Positions 1-7,170 of a DNA stretch of 11,795 bases are shown here, piece by piece (position 1 is the stretch's first letter; each line of letters begins with the position of its first letter). The stretch comes from Candidatus Bathyarchaeota archaeon (lineage in GTDB: Archaea > Thermoproteota > Bathyarchaeia > TCS64), in contig JAEHCT010000023.1 in assembly GCA_020697635.1 (NCBI GenBank), forward strand, positions 1 to 11,795, written 5' to 3'. The notes beneath the pieces are model-generated. The model was not told the DNA's origin and did no database searches. It was given only the letters and a program-made list of their open reading frames with translations. Both the position numbers and the translations under genes were made by a program.

Positions 1-1253
1 AGCTCGTCTCGGTCGTCTGTCCACGGAACTTTCAGGGGCTCAACCCCCCAGTACAGGTGCCTCCTCCGGCTCACCCTCGGGTCCTTCGAGACCGTTAAGA
101 TCCGTGCCTTCGGTCTATGGGTGCTCACCATGAGCGCGCTGAAGCCGCTTCTGGTGACGACTATAAGGGCTGACGCTTCGACGGCCTCTACCGCCTGAGC
201 AGCCAGGTCGCCGATGATGTTTGGGAGTAGATCGCCCCTCTCCGACGACTCTCTGTGGGTAATCTGCTCCTGCACCACCCAGCCGATGTTGTTCATGACG
301 CGCACCGCCTCGACAGGATGCCTGCCTATCGCCGTCTCGCCGCTGAGCATGATGGCGTCGGCGCCGTCGAGCAGCGCATTGGCGACGTCGCTCGCCTCCG
401 CCCTCGTCGGCCTCGGGGCGTGCGTCATGGACTCCAGCATCTGGGTCGCCACGATCACCGGTTTCCCCAGCCTGTTACAGGCGGCTATGATCTTCTTCTG
501 GAGCAACGGCACATCCCACGGCGGTATCTCTATGCCCAAGTCGCCCCTCGCCACCATTATGCCGTCGCTGGCCTCGATGATCTCCCCTATGTTGCGGACC
601 GCGTCGCCGTGTTCTATTTTGCTTATCACCGGCTGATCGCCTCCCGCGTCGGAGACGGCTTCGTTGACGGCTTCTACGTCCGAGGCGTCCCTGATAAAGC
701 TCGCCGCGAACCAGTCGCAGTCCATCTCGACGCCGAACCTTATCCCGGTGAGATCCTTCACGGTCGGAGGCCTCATGCTCAGCGACGCTCCCGGTGCATT
801 CACCCCCTTACTGCTTGAAACATCGCCTCCTGAGCTGACCACGGCGTCGAACCCCTTCAGGTCTTGGTCTAAGCCCGTGATCTCAAGTTCGATTATGCCG
901 TCGTTAATGAACATGTATCCCCCAACATTTATCTCCGAGGGGAGTTTGTCGTAGCTTACGCTCATCTCCCGCTTGTTACCAATCATTGGCTGGGTGGTGA
1001 AGTGGATCCTATCCCCCTCCTCCAGTACGTAGGTCTTATCCAGTTCACCGAGCCTGATCTTGGGGCCAGGGAGATCGACTATGATGCTGGTGTCACCGAT
1101 CTCGCGGAGCCTCTCAAAAACAGGCCTTTTCTCAGCGGGTGTACCGTGGCTCATGTTTATCCTGGCGACATCCATTCCGGCCTTGACCATCGCCCTCAGG
1201 GTCTCCTCGTCCTCCGAGGCCGGCCCTATTGTGCACACGATCTTGCTGCGCAT
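1..1253 (-). CDS. pyk: pyruvate kinase (C-terminus cut by window edge)
   Basis: Pyruvate kinase transfers phosphate from phosphoenolpyruvate to ADP in the last step of glycolysis. About 417 residues are visible. They begin MRSKIVCTIGPAS, the usual N-terminal strand of the TIM barrel, followed by MDVARINMSHG. The family signature PVISKIEHGDAV carries the catalytic lysine K212 and the Mg-binding E214. RGDLGIEIP follows with D238, and the 24-residue spacing from E214 to D238 matches the classical enzymes. Further on are VIVATQMLESM and ADAIMLSGETAIGRHP. The C-terminal allosteric domain is running off the edge, and by comparison with family length some 30-50 residues are missing. The ATG start fits the family N-terminus exactly. 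It has no Shine-Dalgarno sequence (the bases before it read CCTCCTTTC), so a leaderless or short-leader mRNA is likely. It is transcribed away from the phosphatase/NTPase pair. The identification is firm. Confidence 0.96.
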   Translation of the reverse strand, partial: MRSKIVCTIGPASEDEETLRAMVKAGMDVARINMSHGTPAEKRPVFERLREIGDTSIIVDLPGPKIRLGELDKTYVLEEGDRIHFTTQPMIGNKREMSVSYDKLPSEINVGGYMFINDGIIELEITGLDQDLKGFDAVVSSGGDVSSSKGVNAPGASLSMRPPTVKDLTGIRFGVEMDCDWFAASFIRDASDVEAVNEAVSDAGGDQPVISKIEHGDAVRNIGEIIEASDGIMVARGDLGIEIPPWDVPLLQKKIIAACNRLGKPVIVATQMLESMTHAPRPTRAEASDVANALLDGADAIMLSGETAIGRHPVEAVRVMNNIGWVVQEQITHRESSERGDLLPNIIGDLAAQAVEAVEASALIVVTRSGFSALMVSTHRPKARILTVSKDPRVSRRRHLYWGVEPLKVPWTDDRDE

Positions 1254-1271
1254 GAAAGGAGGGATTGTCAT

Positions 1272-1284
1272 CACAATTATTGTG
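1272..1284. repeat. perfect 13-bp inverted repeat, possible operator
   Basis: CACAATTATTGTG is a perfect inverted repeat (CACAAT, one central base, ATTGTG) in the 108-base region between the divergent pyruvate kinase and phosphatase genes. Its centre lies 25 bases from the pyruvate kinase ATG. It is therefore either at the TATA position of a leaderless transcript or at the start site of one driven from 1297-1306. Both are normal places for an archaeal repressor to bind. Symmetry and location are seen; a regulatory role is inferred. Confidence 0.35.
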
Positions 1285-1296
1285 GGGATGCTTGTA

Positions 1297-1306
1297 GGTT
1301 AAAAGT
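1297..1306 (-). promoter_or_regulatory. TATA-like element upstream of pyruvate kinase
   Basis: On the minus strand this reads CTTTTAACCT, a good match to archaeal TATA boxes, about 45-50 bases upstream of the pyruvate kinase ATG. A start site about 26 bases downstream would fall near base 1276, giving a leader of roughly 22 nt. The same 9-mer occurs at the operon B promoter (11478-11486). An alternative TATA is the AT-rich core of the inverted repeat at 1272-1284, which would give a leaderless transcript. That fits the lack of a Shine-Dalgarno site better. Confidence 0.35.
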
Positions 1307-1361
1307 AACTCGCAGCCCGGAAGCCTTCAAATCCTCACACGCCAACCTTGTGTAGATCCCG

Positions 1362-2150
1362 ATGTATGATATGACCTCAGTGGCCCCGACCATCTGCAGG
1401 GCCCTCGGTGTTAGGCTGCCGTCGTCCGCCGAAGGCTCTCCGATAGACGAGGTGGCGGAGTCCATATACCAGACCGACAGGCTAGCCGTGGTAGTTATCG
1501 ACGCCTTCGGCGTCAGCACGTGGAAGAGGGTGAAGGAGAACACCCCAGCCTTCAACAGGCTGAGAGGCTTCCACGGCACCGTGATCAGGGCCGTCATGCC
1601 AAGCATAACACCCGTGAACTTCGCCACCATGCTCACCGGGGCGAGCCCCACCGAACACGGAATAAGGAACAGGGAGCAGCCCCTGAGTAAAGAGACCATC
1701 TTCCACATCATGAGGGAGACAGACATGGTCTCCGCGACCGCCGCACGAGCCAAAAGCAGCCTAGGCATACTGATCTCACCTCACGCCGACAAACCAGGGC
1801 TGGCGGGCTCCAACCTCGACTCAGATGTCACGGAGATCGCTTGCAGGATGATCGACGAGGACGTGAATCTACTGTGGGTGCAGTTTCTGGACGTCGACGA
1901 CGCCAGCCACGCACATGGACCCCACAGCCATGAGAACAAGGATGCCGCCGAAAAGGCCGACGCCAACCTCAAGCGAGTCCTAGAGGCTGCCCGAGTCAAA
2001 GGATACTCGGCCATGGTCTTGGCTGACCACGGGCAGCACCCGTCATCAGACGGCCCGTATAAGGGAGTCCACGGCACCGACATGCCCGAGGATCTGAACG
2101 TTCCCTTCCTCTGGGCTAGTAACACCGAGCTAGGGGAAGCGCTGGGATAA
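1362..2150 (+). CDS. alkaline phosphatase superfamily hydrolase (type I phosphodiesterase/nucleotide pyrophosphatase-like), permuted order
   Basis: This is a 262-residue cytosolic metallo-phosphoesterase with no signal peptide or membrane segment. The two-metal site of the superfamily can be read directly. D47 lies in VVVIDAFG. T83 lies in PSITPVNFATMLTG and occupies the position of the nucleophilic threonine of nucleotide pyrophosphatases. D179 and H183 lie in LDVDDASHAHG, D222 and H223 in LADHGQ, and H237 in GVHGTD. TGASPTEHGI after the nucleophile is also typical. The odd part is the N-terminus: VAPTICRALGVRLP followed by EGSPI resembles the segment that normally closes the domain at the C-terminus of this superfamily, whereas this protein stops soon after NVPFLWAS. 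The substrate is unknown; a nucleotide or sugar-phosphate is a guess. The ATG at 1362 is preferred, with an alternative ATG at 1371. The next gene starts four bases after its stop, so they are probably cotranscribed. Confidence 0.85.
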   Translation: MYDMTSVAPTICRALGVRLPSSAEGSPIDEVAESIYQTDRLAVVVIDAFGVSTWKRVKENTPAFNRLRGFHGTVIRAVMPSITPVNFATMLTGASPTEHGIRNREQPLSKETIFHIMRETDMVSATAARAKSSLGILISPHADKPGLAGSNLDSDVTEIACRMIDEDVNLLWVQFLDVDDASHAHGPHSHENKDAAEKADANLKRVLEAARVKGYSAMVLADHGQHPSSDGPYKGVHGTDMPEDLNVPFLWASNTELGEALG

Positions 2151-2154
2151 GTCA

Positions 2155-2709
2155 GTGAAGCCGAGAGCCCTCATAATACACGGCCCCATAGGGTGCGGGA
2201 AGACCCAGAGAGCCCTCGAGCTGGCCGAGAGAGCCAGGCAGAGCGGGTACAGAGTCCTTGGGCTCGTGAGTATCAGAGTCACCGATGGCGGAGAGACGAC
2301 CGGGTACACGGGCATGGACCTCGCCTCCGGAGCAATGTTCCCTCTGGTCAAGCTTTCCTCGCTCGCTGAAGGCGAGGACTGGAGGAAGCTCGGGAAATGG
2401 AAGTACTCGTTCAGCGAGACCGGCTTCGAACGGGCCAACACAATTCTCGAGGACGCCGCTGAGGCTCTGGACGATGAGACCATAGTGGTGGCCGACGAGT
2501 ACGGTCACATAGAACTCCTAGGCATGGGAATCTATAGAGGGGTGACCAGAGTCGCGGAAGCGCTGAGGCGCTGCGGATGCCTAGTGGTCCTGTGTAGAAC
2601 CGAGAAGGTGGACGCTGTCATCGATTTGCTTCCCCGAGAGGCGAGTGTTGTCGTGGCGGAGGCGGATAAACCAGACTTCTGGCGGAGCCTCAGAGATTGG
2701 TTTAATTAA
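2155..2709 (+). CDS. THEP1-like P-loop nucleoside triphosphatase
   Basis: This is a 184-residue protein of the THEP1/NTPase_1 family, small P-loop enzymes that hydrolyse ATP, GTP and other NTPs in vitro and whose cell role is unsettled. Residues 8-17 (IHGPIGCGKT) are the Walker A loop with K16 and T17. VVADEYGHIELLG (about 111-123) is the Walker B region with D114 and E115. It corresponds to the family's usual DEIGKMEL, with Y-G-H-I replacing I-G-K-M. The stretch KYSFSETGFERA (83-94) matches the family segment leading into a helix before Walker B. Length is normal for THEP1 (about 170-190). The start is GTG, four bases after the phosphatase stop, and no closer ATG exists. The stop lies inside the AT-rich promoter region of operon A. 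A link to the Mo enzymes is suggested only by position. Confidence 0.82.
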   Translation: MKPRALIIHGPIGCGKTQRALELAERARQSGYRVLGLVSIRVTDGGETTGYTGMDLASGAMFPLVKLSSLAEGEDWRKLGKWKYSFSETGFERANTILEDAAEALDDETIVVADEYGHIELLGMGIYRGVTRVAEALRRCGCLVVLCRTEKVDAVIDLLPREASVVVAEADKPDFWRSLRDWFN

Positions 2710-2718
2710 AACATAAAA
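2701..2718 (+). promoter_or_regulatory. AT-rich promoter region of Mo-hydroxylase operon A
   Basis: TTTAATTAAAACATAAAA is the most AT-rich stretch in this GC-rich neighbourhood. It starts inside the last codons of the THEP1-like gene and sits 41-58 bases before the TTG start of the large subunit. It contains TATA-box-like sequence. A start site about 26 bases downstream would give a leader of 20-30 nt. There is no convincing stem-loop or long T-run terminator in the 49-base gap, so some read-through from the upstream pair is possible. Confidence 0.4.
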
Positions 2719-2758
2719 CAGAGTTTCCTCACAGTCTCATCATATAGAAGGGTCCCAC

Positions 2759-5068
2759 TTGGAGTATGACAAGATACTATCCGACATATTAGGCAGAGAG
2801 GACTTCCTCGTCGTCGGCAAGAACGTCGTCAGGACGGACGCGCTGGACAAGGCGCTGGGTAAGGCCATGTACACGGCCGACTATGTGCCGAGGGGCACCA
2901 CCCTCCTCAAGGTCTACCGGAGCACCGTGCCCCACGCCCGTATAAAGAGCGTCGACACAGCCGAGGCCCTGGAGTTGCCCGGCGTAGAGGCCATATACAC
3001 CGGCGCCGACGTGACGGGCAACAACCAGATAGGCTACGCTCTACCCGACCAGCCTTTCCTCAACGACGAGAAGGTCCACTACATCGGTGACCCCGTCGCC
3101 CTGGTCTGCGCCAGAGACGAGTACGCGTTGGAGAAGGCCTTCCAGAAGATTAGCGTCGAGTACGAGGAGCTGCCGGCGATGCTGGACATCGACGTCTCCC
3201 TCTCCGAGGACGCGGTCGACATCCATGAGGGCGGGAACATAGCGCTCACCACGAGGATAAGGAAAGGCGACGCCGAGAAAGGTTTCAGCGAGGCGGACGT
3301 TGAGGTCGAGGAGACCTACTGGAGCCCCTACCAGGACCACATGTACATCGAGACGGAGGCCGCGTACGCCGTCCCCGAGCATGGAAAGGTAACCGTGATA
3401 TGCAACGGCCAGAGCCCGTTCCTAGTCAGGGAGAAGGTGGCCCACGTCCTAGGATGGAGCCTCAATCAGGTAAGGATAATACAGGCGCTGGCGGGCGGCG
3501 CCTTCGGCGGCAAGGACGATCAGGGGCCGCTGGTGTCAGCGTACGCGGCCTTCGCCGCCACGAAGCTTGGGAAGCCTGTGGCTCTTGTTTGGGACAGGCC
3601 CGAGTCCGTCTCCTACAGTAACAAGCGGTTCCCCGCCAGGATCAAGTACAGGTCGGGCGCCACCGAGGAAGGTAAGGTGACCGCGGTGGAGGTGGACATC
3701 ACGCTTGAGTGCGGCGCCTACGCCAACAGGTCGCCGTTCTGGCTCTGGAGGCAGACGGCCCACGCCGCAGGGCCCTACGAAGTCGACAACTGCAGCGTGG
3801 ACGGTCGAGCCGTCTACACCAACAAAGTGTACGGCGGCAGCTTCAGGGGGTTCGGCGACCTCGCCCTCCACTTCGCCGCCGAGACCCAGATGGAGCGTCT
3901 GGCGTACGAGCTGAGCATGGACCCCATAGAGTTCAGGCTCAGGAACGTGCTCAAGGTCGGCAGCAGGACCACCTGCGACCAGGTGCTCGATCACAGCGTC
4001 GGTTTAGAGCAGTGCCTCAAGGCAGTGAGGGACGCCTCCGATTGGAGCAGCCACAGAGAGCCAGTGTGGGAAGGCAGCAAGGTCAGGGGCTACGGCGTCG
4101 GCCTCGCGTACCACGGCATAAGCACCAGCCGCAGCACCCCGGATTGGAGCGCCGCCAGCATCCTCCTAAACCAGGACGGCAGCTTGACCTACAGGACGGG
4201 AATCGTCGAGATAGGACAGGGCAGCCCCTTCGGCCACATCAAGATCGTCAGCGAGATCATAGGCGTCCCACCAGAGAACATACGCATCGAGCTTCCGGAC
4301 ACCGATAGCACCCTCAACGCCAAGCCCACCCACGGCAGCCGCGGCCTCATGCTGGGGGGCACGGCAGCCGCCAAGGCGGCCCTCACGCTCAGAGAGAACA
4401 TGGTGGCATGCGCCTCCGAGTTATTCGAGGTCCCATATGAACGGATCGCGTTGGTCGAGGGTAGAGCCTACGACAAGGAGGACCCCGAGACGAGCGTCAG
4501 CGTCAGGGAGCTCGCCGAGGAGATGTACAACCGCGGCTACGACCCGGGCGCCTACGGCTACTTCAAGGCGCCGAAGAGGTTCTTCGACCCAGAGACGGGG
4601 CTGGGAGTGAACTACAGCGTCTACACCTTCGCCGCCACCGTGGGGGAGGTCGAGGTGGACACCGAGACAGGGGAGACCTCCGTCATACGCGTGTGGCCAG
4701 CCATGGACTGCGGCAAAGCCATCGACCCGTTGATGATCGAGGGCCAGATCGAGGGCTCCATAAGCCAGGGCATGGGCTTCGCCCTCATGGAGAACATGGA
4801 GCTCAAGGACGGGCTGGTGATCAACCCGGGATTCAAGGATTACATCGTCCCGAGCAGCATGGACACGCCCCAGATAGAGCCTTGCATCATAGTGGAGGAG
4901 CCCTACAGGCACGGCGCCTTCGGCGCCAAGGGGGTGGGGGAGCCGGCGATAATCAGCGTCGTCCCCACAATCACGAGCGCTATACACCACGCCACAGGCC
5001 TCTGGTTCAACACCATACCTGTCCGGCCGTGGACCATGCATAAGGCGCTCAAGGAGGCGGAGCCATGA
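2759..5068 (+). CDS. xanthine dehydrogenase family molybdenum hydroxylase, large (Mo-binding) subunit A
   Basis: This is the catalytic subunit (769 residues) of a Mo-dependent hydroxylase/dehydrogenase that hydroxylates its substrate with water-derived oxygen. It has an N-terminal aldehyde oxidase/xanthine dehydrogenase a/b hammerhead domain (about 25-140) followed by the two molybdopterin-binding domains. Visible motifs are QALAGGAFGGKD (242-253), DRPES with E282 (the position of bovine xanthine oxidase E802), GGSFRGFG with R363 (bovine R880), VEIGQG with Q487, and AKGVGEP with E728 (the catalytic glutamate, bovine E1261). All core catalytic residues are present. The loop reads GGSFR, not the CSFR of form I CO dehydrogenase, so CO is not the expected substrate; the true substrate cannot be told. 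No twin-arginine signal is seen. The TTG at 2759 is the only usable start codon between an in-frame TAA at 2714 and the conserved region. Its stop overlaps the FAD gene start as ATGA. Confidence 0.95.
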   Translation: MEYDKILSDILGREDFLVVGKNVVRTDALDKALGKAMYTADYVPRGTTLLKVYRSTVPHARIKSVDTAEALELPGVEAIYTGADVTGNNQIGYALPDQPFLNDEKVHYIGDPVALVCARDEYALEKAFQKISVEYEELPAMLDIDVSLSEDAVDIHEGGNIALTTRIRKGDAEKGFSEADVEVEETYWSPYQDHMYIETEAAYAVPEHGKVTVICNGQSPFLVREKVAHVLGWSLNQVRIIQALAGGAFGGKDDQGPLVSAYAAFAATKLGKPVALVWDRPESVSYSNKRFPARIKYRSGATEEGKVTAVEVDITLECGAYANRSPFWLWRQTAHAAGPYEVDNCSVDGRAVYTNKVYGGSFRGFGDLALHFAAETQMERLAYELSMDPIEFRLRNVLKVGSRTTCDQVLDHSVGLEQCLKAVRDASDWSSHREPVWEGSKVRGYGVGLAYHGISTSRSTPDWSAASILLNQDGSLTYRTGIVEIGQGSPFGHIKIVSEIIGVPPENIRIELPDTDSTLNAKPTHGSRGLMLGGTAAAKAALTLRENMVACASELFEVPYERIALVEGRAYDKEDPETSVSVRELAEEMYNRGYDPGAYGYFKAPKRFFDPETGLGVNYSVYTFAATVGEVEVDTETGETSVIRVWPAMDCGKAIDPLMIEGQIEGSISQGMGFALMENMELKDGLVINPGFKDYIVPSSMDTPQIEPCIIVEEPYRHGAFGAKGVGEPAIISVVPTITSAIHHATGLWFNTIPVRPWTMHKALKEAEP
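5053..5057 (+). promoter_or_regulatory. Shine-Dalgarno site of FAD subunit A
   Basis: GGAGG lies seven bases before the ATG at 5065, inside the end of the large-subunit gene. Together with the 4-base ATGA overlap it indicates translational coupling within the operon. Confidence 0.75.
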
Positions 5069-5928
5069 AGCCGCTGCCCAAGTTCCAGTACCACGCGCCG
5101 AGGACGCTCGCGGAGGCTGTCCAGCTCATTGACACTCTTGATAACGCCAAGCCTGTGATCGGAGGAACCGACCTTGTGCCCCTCCTCAGGGAGGCCGCCT
5201 GCAGTCCATCACATATAGTCGACCTGAACAACGTCGCGGAGCTGAACTACGTGAGGGAGGAGGATGGCTTCATCTGCATCGGCGCCACGGCGACCCACAG
5301 CCAGGTAGCCGCCAGCGAGCTGATGCGTAAGGCCCCGGCGGTCGTCGACGCTGTGTCACGCATAGGCAGTGTCCAGATAAGGAACCGGGGCAGCATAACG
5401 GGGAACCTCTGCAACGCGTCCCCAGCCGCCGACTCGGCGCCGCCCCTGCTGGTGTACGACGCCGAGGTGGAGATCGTGTCCAGCGGCGACACAGCCATCC
5501 TCCCGCTACCGGAGCTCTTCGCCGGCCCCAAGATTAACAGCCTCGAGCCCAACGAGCTCGTCACAGGGATAAGGTTCCCGGTTCCTCCGGAATCGTCTTC
5601 TTCCTCCTTCAAGAGGATAGCCCGCCGGAAGGCTTTCACGCTCTCCGTCGTTAGCGCCGCTGCCTACGTCGAGATGGATGGCGGCGTATGCACTGAGGCT
5701 AGGGTAGCCTTCGGCTCGGTGGCCGAGACTCCCATCAGGGCTCCAAGGGTAGAGGAACTCCTCACCGGCGAAGAGATGGATGGTCAAACGATTTCTGAGG
5801 CCGCGGAGGCCGCGAATCAGAGCGTCGCCCCGGTCACCGATATGCGAGGAACGGCGGAGTACAGGAGAGACATGTGCGGGGTGCTGCTTAAGAGGGCGCT
5901 ATACACGGCGGTTGGGAGGTTGAGCTAA
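5065..5928 (+). CDS. Mo-hydroxylase FAD-binding subunit A (CoxM/XdhB type)
   Basis: This is the FAD subunit (287 residues), which takes electrons from the [2Fe-2S] clusters and passes them to the final acceptor. It starts with the family segment FQYHAPRTLAEAV. IGGTDLVP (32-39) is the first FAD pyrophosphate-binding loop, and GSITGNLCNASPAAD (109-123) is the second. A CO-dehydrogenase flavoprotein C-terminal domain follows from about residue 175, ending with the conserved TDMRGTAEYRRDM. Length is normal for this subunit. There is no cysteine-rich insert like the extra [4Fe-4S] domain of 4-hydroxybenzoyl-CoA reductase. It overlaps the large-subunit stop by four bases and is followed after one base by the [2Fe-2S] subunit, so the heterotrimer is made from one message. 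Confidence 0.95.
   Translation: MKPLPKFQYHAPRTLAEAVQLIDTLDNAKPVIGGTDLVPLLREAACSPSHIVDLNNVAELNYVREEDGFICIGATATHSQVAASELMRKAPAVVDAVSRIGSVQIRNRGSITGNLCNASPAADSAPPLLVYDAEVEIVSSGDTAILPLPELFAGPKINSLEPNELVTGIRFPVPPESSSSSFKRIARRKAFTLSVVSAAAYVEMDGGVCTEARVAFGSVAETPIRAPRVEELLTGEEMDGQTISEAAEAANQSVAPVTDMRGTAEYRRDMCGVLLKRALYTAVGRLS
5914..5920 (+). promoter_or_regulatory. Shine-Dalgarno site of [2Fe-2S] subunit A
   Basis: GGGAGGT sits nine bases before the ATG at 5930, within the last codons of the FAD gene. It supports 5930 as the start. Confidence 0.7.
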
Positions 5929-5929
5929 C

Positions 5930-6397
5930 ATGGAGATCAGCTTCGAGCTTAACGGAGAGCCAGTGACCGTCACCGTCGAGCCATACATGAGCCTCGTGGA
6001 CATGCTGAGGGCCGAGATGGACGTCAAGAGCGTCAAGAAGGGCTGCGAGCAGGGCGAGTGTGGCGCCTGCACGCTACTGATAGACGGGGCCCCGGTGACC
6101 AGCTGCCTCGTCCTGGCCCCGCAGGTGGAGGGGAGGCACGTCACCACCATTGAGGGGCTCGAGAAGAACTCTTTGATGATAGACCTCAGGGAGGCGTTCA
6201 TAGAGAACGGAGCCGTCCAGTGTGGCTTCTGCACACCGGGGATGCTGCTAAGCGCCTACGCCCTGCTGAGGGACAATCCTCACCCGAGCATGGAGGAGGT
6301 GAAGATGGGAATCGAGGGCAACATCTGCAGGTGCACCGGCTTCACCAAGATCATCGAGGCTATCCTCGACGCAGTGGAGCGTATAGCCCCTGAGTGA
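5930..6397 (+). CDS. Mo-hydroxylase [2Fe-2S] subunit A (CoxS/XdhC-iron-sulfur type)
   Basis: This small electron-transfer subunit (155 residues) carries two [2Fe-2S] clusters between the Mo site and FAD. The N-terminal plant-ferredoxin-like domain holds C39, C44 and C47 (GCEQGECGAC) and C59, which bind the distal cluster. The C-terminal four-helix domain holds C98 and C101 (VQCGFCTPG) and C133 and C135 (ICRCTGF), which bind the cluster nearest molybdopterin. All eight ligands are present and the spacing is standard. There is no signal peptide. It begins one base after the FAD-subunit stop. Its own stop overlaps the probable start region of the XdhC-type gene. Confidence 0.97.
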   Translation: MEISFELNGEPVTVTVEPYMSLVDMLRAEMDVKSVKKGCEQGECGACTLLIDGAPVTSCLVLAPQVEGRHVTTIEGLEKNSLMIDLREAFIENGAVQCGFCTPGMLLSAYALLRDNPHPSMEEVKMGIEGNICRCTGFTKIIEAILDAVERIAPE

Positions 6398-7169
6398 CAC
6401 CGAGATAATCGCGAGGCTCCAGGGAGAACTATACGCGGGCCGCCCCGCCGTCCTCTGCACCCTCGTCTACAAGGAGGGCAGCGGCCCCCGGGACCCGGGG
6501 AGCAAGATGCTGGTGACCTCCAGCGGCGAGGCGCTGGGGACCATAGGAGGAGGAGGCATGGAGCGGAGGCTCATCAACGAGGCTTTGGAGGCGCTGAGGG
6601 TGGGAGAGCCTAGAAGCCTCCACTTCGCTATGGGTATTCCAGCCCGCGAGGGAATGATATCTGTGAACAGCAAATGCGGTGGAGAGGTGAAGATATTTAT
6701 GGACGTATTGAAGCCGGAGCCCCGGCTAATCATCATGGGTTCGGGGCTGATAGCGCAGGGCGTCGCCAGATACAGCAGAGACTGCGGGTTCCACGTCACC
6801 GTCGTCGACGACGCGGACACGGCCACAGCGGAAAACTTCTCAGGCGTAGAGCTGGTGAACGACGCCTACCCCGAGTCGTTGACCAGGGTCAAGATCAGGC
6901 CCAGCGACTACGTGGCGATGCTCCACGGGGAGACCGAGTTCGAGCTTGCCGGCCTGAGGCACGCGGTCAAGGCGAGGCCCGCTTTCATCGGCCTCCTCGG
7001 CAGCAAGAATAAAGCGAAGGAGCACAAGAGACAACTCAAGGAGGAGGGCCACGACCCCGAGACAGTCGACGCCATCAGGGGCCCCATCGGCCTCGAGATA
7101 GAAGCCGAGACCCCCGAGGAGATCGCGGTCAGCGTCGTGGCCGAGCTCATCAAAGTTAAACGAGGCTAG
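6390..7169 (+). CDS. xdhC: XdhC/CoxI-family Moco maturation factor, probable CTG start
   Basis: XdhC-type proteins bind the molybdenum cofactor, support its sulfuration and help insert it into xanthine-dehydrogenase-family enzymes. The N-terminal XdhC_CoxI domain includes EGSGPRDPGSKM (29-40) and ALGTIGGGGMER (48-59). A Rossmann-like C-terminal domain starts at RLIIMGSGLIAQG (G117-S-G) and ends with the typical GLLGSKNKAKEH, AIRGPIGLEI and ETPEEIA motifs. The first ATG in frame (6507) would remove 39 residues of the conserved domain. The reading frame is open upstream only to a TAG at 6384, and in between there is no ATG, GTG or TTG. CTG at 6390 is thus the best start: it yields LSDTEIIARLQGEL, has GGAG ten bases upstream, and overlaps the [2Fe-2S] stop by eight bases. 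Where many relatives have GGGC, this protein has GGGG. The stop is one base from the stop of the opposing mocA-type gene. Family is firm; the exact start is uncertain. Confidence 0.9.
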   Translation: MSDTEIIARLQGELYAGRPAVLCTLVYKEGSGPRDPGSKMLVTSSGEALGTIGGGGMERRLINEALEALRVGEPRSLHFAMGIPAREGMISVNSKCGGEVKIFMDVLKPEPRLIIMGSGLIAQGVARYSRDCGFHVTVVDDADTATAENFSGVELVNDAYPESLTRVKIRPSDYVAMLHGETEFELAGLRHAVKARPAFIGLLGSKNKAKEHKRQLKEEGHDPETVDAIRGPIGLEIEAETPEEIAVSVVAELIKVKRG

Positions 7170-7170
7170 C

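Noticed and set aside
214..1355. Several plus-strand open frames at the left end
   Set aside because: They lie opposite the pyruvate kinase gene, whose full signature is readable on the minus strand although the gene lacks a stop inside the window.
1277..1768. 163-codon open frame on the minus strand
   Set aside because: It lies opposite the phosphatase gene, whose metal-binding motifs are intact, and the product shows no recognisable domain. It is a GC-rich shadow frame.
3705..5043. Long open frames on both strands inside large subunit A
   Set aside because: Their products are low-complexity, rich in Arg/Pro/His, and overlap the clear molybdopterin-binding subunit. They are shadows.
5065..5928. 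4-hydroxybenzoyl-CoA reductase identity
   Set aside because: Neither FAD subunit has the cysteine-rich extra [4Fe-4S] insert of that enzyme, and both have ordinary length.
6390..6510. Frameshift or truncation of the XdhC-type gene
   Set aside because: The conserved N-terminal residues are continuous in the same frame as the rest, with no break. Only the start codon is unusual.
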